Source: Psychromonas sp.
Lineage (GTDB): Bacteria > Pseudomonadota > Gammaproteobacteria > Enterobacterales > Psychromonadaceae
Direction: 5' to 3'
Length of the DNA stretch: 11,727 nucleotides
Assembly: GCA_023145575.1 (NCBI GenBank)
Contig: JAGLDN010000002.1
Coordinates: 1 to 11,727, forward strand
Shown one piece after another: positions 7,096 through 11,727 of the stretch. Positions within the stretch are counted from its first letter, which is position 1; each line of letters begins with the position of its first letter. The translations under genes and the position numbers were made by a program. Below the pieces are notes generated by a model. It made no database searches and had not been told where the DNA came from. It saw only the letters and a list, made by a program, of their open reading frames with translations.

Positions 7096-7209
7096 TAAAT
7101 CAAGCCCTTAATTAACACCTTTACTGACGCCGTTTAAGCGAGTTGTTGATACAGCTTTAATGTGTGAGGGTGCGGACCAGTTCGGCGTAATAAATCCAAA
7201 AGTGTGCGC
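7096..7209 (-). pseudogene. Relic of pgeF 5' end (copy 1)
   Basis: About 114 bp matching the pgeF start region at 6806-6919. The GTG start has become GCG (7209-7207), and the GCTTATCAC codons have changed to give an in-frame TAA, so it cannot make a useful product. The residues FITPNW and APSHIKAVSTTRLNG are still readable. Confidence 0.88.
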
Positions 7210-7212
7210 AAG

Positions 7213-7381
7213 TTATTTCCCGCAGAAAATTGTATCCTCACGAAGGACTAGTGCTAGATCTACCATATCATCAGGCGTCGGAGAATGCCACTTCATGACT
7301 TCGTTCGTTATCGGATGGTTTAAAGATAACATGCATGCATTTAACGCTTGGCGTTTAAGGTTTTGCAAGGCTCTGTACTGT
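7213..7381 (-). pseudogene. Relic of rluD 3' end (copy 2)
   Basis: Matches the last ~165 bp of rluD. Unlike copy 1, its frame is open for about 50 codons: LKRQALNACMLSL, then EVMKWHSPTPDDM, ending DTIFCGK-stop. A two-base deletion near its upstream boundary puts it out of frame with anything further upstream. It has no start codon of its own and overlaps the chimeric frame at 7341-7502 in another phase. Confidence 0.85.
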
Positions 7382-7502
7382 TAGTACCTAAATTAAGCCC
7401 GTGATAAGCACCTTTACTGTCGCCGTTTATGCGAGTTGCTGAAACAGCTTTAATGTGTGAGGCTGCATCGCAGTTCGGCGAAATAAACTTAAAGGTGTGC
7501 AC
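7341..7502 (-). pseudogene. Truncated, chimeric pgeF 5' copy (53 codons)
   Basis: The GTG at 7502-7500 sits three bases after the functional rluD stop, in the ancestral coupled position. The frame follows PgeF for 40 residues (VHTFKFISPN, then ASHIKAVSATRING, ending GAYHGLNLG). It then crosses the duplication boundary near 7389 into out-of-frame rluD sequence, adding 13 residues before TAA. It lacks all the metal-site residues. It may be translated by coupling to rluD, but is unlikely to be functional as PgeF. Confidence 0.75.
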
Positions 7503-7505
7503 AAG

Positions 7506-8474
7506 TTATTTCTCGTAGAAAATTGTATCCTCACGAAGGACGAGTGCTAGATCTGCCATATCATCAGGCGTCGGTGCATGCCACTTCATGACTTCGCTCG
7601 TTATAGGATGCTTTAAAGATAACATGCATGCATGTAACGCTTGACGTTTAAAGTCTCGCAAGGTTTTTTTTACTGTCTCACTAGCACCTTTGGGGGGACG
7701 AGGTCTTCCGCCATAAACAGGATCACCAATAAGAGCATGTCCTAAATGCGACATGTGAAGGCGAATTTGGTGAGTACGCCCTGTTTCTAAGCGTAAACGC
7801 AAGCGAGTATGTGCTCGGTATTTTTCTGCAAGACGATAATGTGTTACTGCATGCTTACCACCAACAGTAGTGACCGCCATTTTTATACGGTTTACTTTAT
7901 CACGACCAATCGCGGCTTCAATTCGCCCACCAGCAGTAAAGCTACCAATTGCAATGGCATCGTACTCACGCGTTATTTCATGTGATTGTAGGGTTGCTAC
8001 TAAGTGTGTTTGTGCTGGTACGGTTTTAGCGACCACCATTAACCCAGTGGTATCTTTATCTAATCGATGAATAATACCCGCGCGAGGTACTTTAATAATA
8101 TCAGGGTAATGATACAATAAAGCATTAAGTAATGTACCATCAGGATTACCAGCTCCAGGATGAACGACAAGTCCAGCGGATTTGTTAATCACTAAAATAT
8201 CATCATCTTCGTAGATAATATCGAGCTTTATGTTTTGTGCTTCAAAAACAACTTCATCTTTTAAAATAGTATTTATTTCTAGCACCTGCCCTGTATAAAC
8301 TTTTTCGCGTGGGCGAGACACGATCTCTCCATCAATTTTCACCAGATCGCCTAAGATCCAGTCTTTAATACGAGTACGTGAATAATCTTGGAACAATGAA
8401 GCAAGTGCTTGATCTAAACGCATCCCTAATTGTTGTTCAGTAACGTTTCCAGTTAGCGTTAGCGCTTGGCTCAT
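7506..8474 (-). CDS. rluD: RluD 23S rRNA pseudouridine synthase (1911/1915/1917)
   Basis: 322 aa, close to the 326 aa of E. coli RluD. It converts three uridines of helix 69 of 23S rRNA to pseudouridine, acting during 50S assembly in the cytoplasm. The N-terminal S4 RNA-binding domain spans about 18-75 (RLDQALASLF, SRTRIKDWI). The RluA-type catalytic domain follows with HRLDKDTTGLMVVAK (136-150): Asp139 is the catalytic aspartate at the same number as in E. coli. Further family motifs are GRTHQIRLHMSHLGH, IGDPVYGG and RQALHACMLSL. An ATG start at 8474 has a weak AGAG site about 9 bases upstream. It is divergent from bamD, the conserved arrangement, and its 3' end forms unit 3 of the tandem triplication. 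Confidence 0.97.
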   Translation of the reverse strand: MSQALTLTGNVTEQQLGMRLDQALASLFQDYSRTRIKDWILGDLVKIDGEIVSRPREKVYTGQVLEINTILKDEVVFEAQNIKLDIIYEDDDILVINKSAGLVVHPGAGNPDGTLLNALLYHYPDIIKVPRAGIIHRLDKDTTGLMVVAKTVPAQTHLVATLQSHEITREYDAIAIGSFTAGGRIEAAIGRDKVNRIKMAVTTVGGKHAVTHYRLAEKYRAHTRLRLRLETGRTHQIRLHMSHLGHALIGDPVYGGRPRPPKGASETVKKTLRDFKRQALHACMLSLKHPITSEVMKWHAPTPDDMADLALVLREDTIFYEK

Positions 8475-8710
8475 ATTTTATTCTCTTTGTGATGTGTTTT
8501 ATAAAATAATAGTATATATTGCCACATTTTCGGCTTATTGACTTTTCTTTTTTCCAAGATAAAAGGTACCCTGTGTAAGGCTCTGTTGATCTTTTAGTTT
8601 TTTGTAGCCGTTTGTTGGGTAGATACACATTTAAATAGAAGATGCAATACTTGGCTTTAGCTCTGATACCAGAGCAAGGCACAACATTCGATCTATTAAC
8701 GAAAAAAAGT

Positions 8711-8881
8711 TAATGATACCAATTACATTAAGTATGCGCTCTAAATTTCATGCAGTGAAAATAACTTAATTCAAGGTGCATGTTTATGTCACTGTGTGTT
8801 TTTTACGAAACTTACAGCATGGAAATAAGCTATGTTAAGCCGTAAAATAGAACAAACGATTTATTGAAATTGGTATTATTA
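8711..8881. mobile_element. Small inverted-repeat element (MITE-like)
   Basis: The ends are TAATGATACCAATT (8711-8724) and, inverted, TAATAATACCAATT (8881-8868), matching at 13 of 14 positions. The enclosed 171 bp is non-coding and AT-rich. Ends of the type ATACCAATT recur in marine gammaproteobacterial intergenic repeats as I remember them, but I cannot name a family. It differs from the TATACCC-ended elements elsewhere in this window. Confidence 0.5.
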
Positions 8882-9129
8882 CATCGTTACTCTTTGTAAA
8901 TGTTGTAATGAATAGCTCACTTTTCATCTTGAATTAGCAAGGGTATCGACATAACCAATTAACGTTGCCCTTCTGGTATATCACAACGCGTTTGAGGATT
9001 TATTGAGTGAAATTCGCTGACAGATCATGGGCAACAAGGAAAAAACTTATACTTTGAAGAAAAATTAAACCAGCAAAGATTAACCGGCACGAGTATACTT
9101 CAATTTTCTCAGATTGAACTAATTTTACT

Positions 9130-9159
9130 TTGACAAAATCTTCCACATTAATGGATATT
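9130..9159 (+). promoter_or_regulatory. Candidate bamD promoter
   Basis: TTGACA at 9130-9135 is a perfect -35 match, followed after 18 bases by GATATT (9154-9159; 4 of 6 to the -10 consensus). Transcription would start near 9166, only a few bases before the bamD ATG at 9169, implying an almost leaderless mRNA. The -10 is weak, so this is tentative. Confidence 0.3.
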
Positions 9160-9168
9160 GTAACACTT

Positions 9169-9966
9169 ATGAAAAACTTCTTCAGACTCATTATAACTTC
9201 TTTGTTTCTTGTCTTATTAACAACAGCGTGCTCTTCAAAAAAGAGTGAAAAACCTAAAGTTCCTGACAAACCGCCTCGCGAACTTTTTGCTCAAGCTCAA
9301 AAAGAATTACAGGCCGCTAATTTCGAGAAAGCAACGGATGTACTAGAAGCGCTTGATAACCGTTACCCTTTTGGTCCTTACTCTCAGCAAGTACAATTAG
9401 ACCTCATTTATACATATTATAAGCGTGATGATTCGGCACTTGCACTTGCTAATATCGACCGTTTTATGCGTCTAAATCCAGCTAATCCAAATTTGGATTA
9501 CCTATATTATATTCGCGGATTAGCATATTTGGCATCGGATAAGCAGTTTTTTCAAAACCTATTTGGTGTAGATCGTTTCAATCGCGATCCTGGTAATGCT
9601 TTGCAAGCATTTAAGGATTTCTCTCATTTAATTAAATATTACCCAAAGAGTCCATATGCAAAAGATGCCAGACTGCGTCTTATTTTTATCAAAAACAACC
9701 TTGCGCGTTATGAAATCAGCATTGCACAATGGTATATGAAACGCCAAGCCTACATTGCGGCAATTAATCGCGCTAAAATTGTATTGAATAATTATCCAGA
9801 TACCAAGTCAGTAGAGACTGCGTTAGAAATAATGATCAAAGCTTATGGTGTTCTCGATTTAAAAGAGCCAGGAGCCAATGCAATGGCTGTATTAAAGCTT
9901 AACTACCCTAAAAGTGGCACTGTAAAACGCGCTGAAAGCTGGTGGTATCCTCAAAATAGGGCCTAG
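9169..9966 (+). CDS. bamD: BamD outer-membrane assembly lipoprotein
   Basis: 265 aa from the ATG at 9169; E. coli BamD has 245. Essential lipoprotein of the BAM complex, anchored in the inner leaflet of the outer membrane, where it binds BamA and helps fold beta-barrel proteins. The signal peptide MKNFFRLIITSLFLVLLTTAC ends at Cys21; the lipobox is LTTAC, with Thr rather than Leu at -3. TPR repeats follow, with the signature RYPFGPYSQQVQLDLIY (65-81), then IDRFMRLNPANPNLDY, RGLAY, FGVDRFNRDP and FKDFSHLIKYYPKSPYA. The C-terminus ends ESWWYPQNRA. In-frame starts at 9130 (TTG) and 9151 (ATG) would put polar residues before the signal peptide, so 9169 is preferred. No Shine-Dalgarno site is evident. 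It is divergent from rluD, the conserved arrangement. Confidence 0.96.
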   Translation: MKNFFRLIITSLFLVLLTTACSSKKSEKPKVPDKPPRELFAQAQKELQAANFEKATDVLEALDNRYPFGPYSQQVQLDLIYTYYKRDDSALALANIDRFMRLNPANPNLDYLYYIRGLAYLASDKQFFQNLFGVDRFNRDPGNALQAFKDFSHLIKYYPKSPYAKDARLRLIFIKNNLARYEISIAQWYMKRQAYIAAINRAKIVLNNYPDTKSVETALEIMIKAYGVLDLKEPGANAMAVLKLNYPKSGTVKRAESWWYPQNRA

Positions 9967-10021
9967 AAAACGCAATATATTGTTGAGTTGTTATCCTCAT
10001 TGGCAATCAGGAGGTATTCCC

Positions 10022-10045
10022 ATGTTTCATGAGGTATCAAAGTAA
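10022..10045 (+). CDS. Possible 7-codon minigene (doubtful)
   Basis: A perfect AGGAGG at 10009-10014 lies 7 bases before ATG, which opens a frame of seven codons (MFHEVSK) ending in TAA. The initiation site is stronger than that of bamD just upstream. It could be a leader peptide, the remnant start of a lost gene (raiA follows bamD in E. coli, though the residues do not match), or chance. Confidence 0.2.
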   Translation: MFHEVSK

Positions 10046-10153
10046 TTGTTATTTTCTTTAGAATATTCTGTGTAAGGCGCAACAGTTGTTAATGGCGTTT
10101 CACTTGAAAACGGTTAAGCGCTGGGTTGTCATATTTTGCATAATTTTAATTCT

Positions 10154-10190
10154 CGCTATCGATGATTAACTGGAATAATTATTGATAGCG
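10154..10190. terminator. 15-bp hairpin between convergent genes
   Basis: CGCTATCGATGATTA (10154-10168) pairs with TAATTATTGATAGCG (10176-10190) across a 7-base loop, including two G-T wobbles. It lies between the ends of bamD (plus) and the LPP20 lipoprotein gene (minus). The plus-strand continuation CTATTTTA gives a short T-run suited to ending the bamD transcript; the minus-strand side has no T-run. Confidence 0.5.
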
Positions 10191-10233
10191 CTATTTTACG
10201 CTTGACGTTAGCGGACAGCTTGTCGATTTAAGG

Positions 10234-10833
10234 TTATTTGTTGTCAGTGGCATTAGTTTTACTTGGCTTATTAAGCTCGACCTCAAGTTGTTCTTGTGCT
10301 TTTTTTGGTTTGAATTCTTGGAATAAAAGATCTTTTTGAGCGTTAGACATCCGTCTGTTTGACTTTTCAATGAGCTGATCAAAAATAGCTTTTGTTTTAT
10401 CTTGTCCTATTGCAACTAACACACATAATTCATCTTTACCTGCAATTTTCAAAATATCTGTTTTAAGTGTTGTCGTACCATTAAGCGTTTGTTGACTCAG
10501 TTGCTTGTTCACGCTTGAAAACGTAGTACCCGATTGTAATGCCTTTGCATCTTGATTTACAATTTTATCTCGGTAGGTTTTATCCATTACACTGACACGC
10601 GTTTCAATTCGTTGCGCTAATGATCCTCGTGCATTTGCCATGGCATGTTGTTTATCCATAGAGATGTTCCCTGAAAATGCGACACATGCAGAGACGGCAA
10701 TACCGTCCTTTTCTTCAGGGTTTAAAACCCATTTAGGTATTTTACCAACCGAGGTACTTTCTACAGGTAGACTTGAGCATCCGACTACAAACGCGATAGC
10801 AAATACACTGATTACAATAAATTTTAAAGACAT
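10234..10833 (-). CDS. LPP20-family lipoprotein
   Basis: 199 aa with a clear lipoprotein signal: MSLKFIVISVFAIAFVVGC, lipobox V-V-G-C, Cys19. Residues about 30-145 resemble the LPP20 lipoprotein family (named after Helicobacter pylori Lpp20), whose members begin with a segment like PKWVLNPEEKDG followed by an Ala-rich helix (HAMANARGSLAQRIETRVSV), then a Ser/Thr-rich middle and a short domain. The C-terminal 55 residues are Lys/Gln/Glu-rich and probably helical. The role of bacterial LPP20 proteins outside Helicobacter is unclear; an envelope location is expected. GGTGA lies close before the ATG at 10833. It is convergent with bamD and monocistronic as far as can be seen. Lipoprotein assignment is firm, family assignment is from pattern memory. 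Confidence 0.8.
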   Translation of the reverse strand: MSLKFIVISVFAIAFVVGCSSLPVESTSVGKIPKWVLNPEEKDGIAVSACVAFSGNISMDKQHAMANARGSLAQRIETRVSVMDKTYRDKIVNQDAKALQSGTTFSSVNKQLSQQTLNGTTTLKTDILKIAGKDELCVLVAIGQDKTKAIFDQLIEKSNRRMSNAQKDLLFQEFKPKKAQEQLEVELNKPSKTNATDNK

Positions 10834-11206
10834 ATTTCACCCTTTCCTTGCGTCATATTGATGAGTTTTTTTGTAATTGAAATATACTCAAATTAGATGA
10901 AAAATTAAAGTAAGCAAGAAAAATTTTGCACAGATGTGACGTAACATAGGGATAAAATTGTTGTTAATTATACATCTTGAGGTTTAATAACATACAGCCA
11001 TTAGTTGTTATTGCGCCGACGGTTATGCCTCAATGTTAAATAACTGAGCCTATTTCAATGTTGTCTGTCGCAGTAATTATTCGTTTCACGCGAGATCTAC
11101 CAGGCAATATCAATCAAGCTTTTTTTGCCATTGCTTTTAAATGCTCATCTGTAGTATTTACACTTTTGCCCCTAATTTTTTGATAATTCGACACGGGTTT
11201 GCTGTA
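10834..11206. other. Intergenic DNA, no intact gene
   Basis: This should contain the promoter of the minus-strand lipoprotein gene. On the minus strand near 11110-11190 a short frame ends ...NTTDEHLKAMAKKA-stop, which looks protein-like and may be the tail of a gene broken by the element starting at 11207. It has no start or domain that I recognise. Nothing else was seen. Confidence 0.35.
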
Positions 11207-11233
11207 TATACCTGTGATCAATGAAGATGCTTG
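11207..11233. repeat. Terminal-repeat copy E (left end of IS630 relic)
   Basis: TATACCTGTGATCAATGAAG lies 60 bp before the transposase relic's ATG, where the left inverted repeat of an IS630-type element is expected, and is preceded by TA (the IS630 target). It matches the MITE ends at 1925 and 2266 in TATACC and GAAGAT. Confidence 0.55.
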
Positions 11234-11266
11234 ATTTTTATCTTAAATAAGCCCAAACTAAACCCA

Positions 11267-11386
11267 ATGAATATCAAATTGACAGCAGAATTAAAAGCCG
11301 CTTTAGAATTACGACACAGAAAAGTTCGTGATGGTTATGATACGTGACCATATAAAAGCTGTTTTGTTGCATGCGAATAGTTGGTA
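11267..11386 (+). pseudogene. IS630-family transposase N-terminal relic
   Basis: The frame from ATG 11267 reads MNIKLTAELKAALELRHRKV, then RDGYDT, and stops at 11345-11347. The +1 frame continues as DHIKAVLLHANSW. Joined, these give the N-terminal helix-turn-helix segment typical of IS630 transposases (family form: LRHRKxRDxREADRIKAVLLxxxGWS). The relic ends where another terminal-repeat copy begins at 11387; the rest of the transposase, including the DDE catalytic domain, is absent. It is frameshifted and truncated, so dead. Confidence 0.75.
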
Positions 11387-11413
11387 TATACCCGTGATAC
11401 TTCATTATGCTTG
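11387..11413. repeat. Terminal-repeat copy F
   Basis: TATACCCGTGATACTTCATT repeats the copy at 11207 in the same orientation, 180 bp away. It replaces the continuation of the transposase relic, so a second element of the family has probably inserted into or recombined with the first. I found no transposase-like frame downstream of it. Confidence 0.55.
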
Positions 11414-11710
11414 GTCAGCCTTTAGATCGGACATCAGATCAAAGCATAACAGCACCTCTATCAACGATTAACGATGCTAATAGTTTTATTGTTGCATTAA
11501 CGAAGGTACATTAATATTTTATTGGTTACTCCATTTTTGAATGTTATAACGCAGAGCTAGTGTTTGAGCTAAAGCCCCTAGTGCAAGGAAACTTCTATCA
11601 ATTAGCCTTGTTATAAAATTTAGACTTACAATAACTATTCAGGAATTAAAGTCTTTATTCTGATTCGACCTTTGGTGATTAACACAGTGAATCATCGAGA
11701 GGGCAATTTT
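11414..11710. other. Intergenic DNA before the right-edge gene
   Basis: No frame is supported and I could not identify a matching right-hand terminal repeat. The segment presumably carries the promoter of the gene starting at 11711; TATAAAAT near 11613 could be a -10 but lacks a good -35. Confidence 0.35.
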
Positions 11711-11727
11711 ATGTCGAGTACTTGGCA
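11711..11727 (+). CDS. Probable start of a gene cut by the right edge
   Basis: ATG at 11711 begins MSSTW and runs off the window. AGAGGG (11698-11703) lies 7 bases upstream, a good ribosome binding site. Only five codons are visible, so no identity can be given. Confidence 0.4.

Larger units (their letters stand above)
6806..7676. repeat. Degenerate tandem triplication of the pgeF/rluD junction
   Basis: Three consecutive units begin at 6806, 7096 and 7389 (period 290 and 293 bp); the last ends near 7676. Each contains the first ~115 bp of pgeF followed by the last ~165 bp of rluD, with the rluD stop and pgeF start position in the same relation. Unit 1 supplies the 5' end of functional pgeF and unit 3 the 3' end of functional rluD; everything between is relic. 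Units differ by scattered substitutions and short indels (roughly 10-15% by eye), so the duplication is old. At both internal boundaries rluD sequence ends at ACTGT and passes through TAGTAC into pgeF sequence. Confidence 0.93.
8475..9168. other. Long divergent rluD-bamD intergenic region
   Basis: About 690 bp between divergent start codons. It should hold promoters for both rluD and bamD and carries the inverted-repeat element at 8711-8881. The minus-strand frames here (8437-8682 and 9000-9269) overlap real gene starts and have no protein-like features. AT-rich sequence at 8508-8525 could contain an rluD -10 element, but no matching -35 was clear. Confidence 0.5.

Noticed and set aside
7160..7384. 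Plus-strand 74-codon frame in the duplicated region
   Set aside because: Antisense to the pgeF and rluD relics, with no ribosome site or known motif.
8437..8682. Minus-strand 81-codon frame upstream of rluD
   Set aside because: Overlaps the rluD start in another phase, has no conserved features and occupies the likely rluD promoter region.
9000..9269. Minus-strand 89-codon frame over the bamD start
   Set aside because: Its hydrophobic stretches are the reverse of the BamD signal peptide region; it is not supported independently.
9973..9982. Palindrome CAATATATTG just after bamD
   Set aside because: No loop and no T-run, so not a terminator; too short to call an operator.

Overview
The window is chromosomal DNA of an AT-rich gammaproteobacterium. 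The evidence is the syntenic block bamD / rluD-pgeF-clpB, which is arranged as in Enterobacterales, Vibrionales and Alteromonadales, with proteins that align along their length with the E. coli versions as I remember them. The low GC and the many IS630-type and small inverted-repeat elements suggest a marine lineage (Moritella/Photobacterium/Psychromonas-like). That genus-level guess is inference only.

Layout. 1-643 (minus): 5' part of a lipoprotein gene with a GC-rich Ala/Gly/Thr hexapeptide repeat, running off the left edge. 644-2532: long AT-rich stretch without a convincing gene, holding one doubtful small ORF and a cluster of four related terminal repeats that interlock in pairs (1756-2266), a MITE-like structure. 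2533-3399 (plus): a solitary metallopeptidase with the M35/aspzincin signature and no signal peptide. 3474-6044 (minus): clpB with a sigma32-type promoter. 6167-6919 (minus): pgeF (yfiH). 6806-7676: a degenerate tandem triplication of the pgeF/rluD junction, which has separated the two genes by two relic copies. 7506-8474 (minus): rluD. 8475-9168: divergent intergenic region with a second kind of small inverted-repeat element. 9169-9966 (plus): bamD. 10154-10190: strong hairpin between convergent genes. 10234-10833 (minus): LPP20-type lipoprotein. 10834-11710: mostly non-coding, with an IS630-family transposase relic and two copies of the terminal repeat also seen at 1756-2266. 11711-11727: likely start of a further gene.

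How the genes fit together. The core block is housekeeping: BamD is an outer-membrane assembly lipoprotein, RluD modifies 23S rRNA, PgeF edits peptidoglycan precursors, and ClpB is the heat-shock disaggregase. rluD and pgeF were probably once a tightly coupled pair: every junction copy keeps the rluD stop three bases from the pgeF start position. The flanks are plastic accessory DNA with repeat-bearing lipoprotein, lone peptidase and transposon debris. The most distinctive observations are the eroded triplication inside the conserved rluD-pgeF junction, the lone aspzincin gene, and the likely link between the left-hand MITE-like repeats and the right-hand IS630 relic through shared termini. 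I do not see a convincing new multi-gene system.
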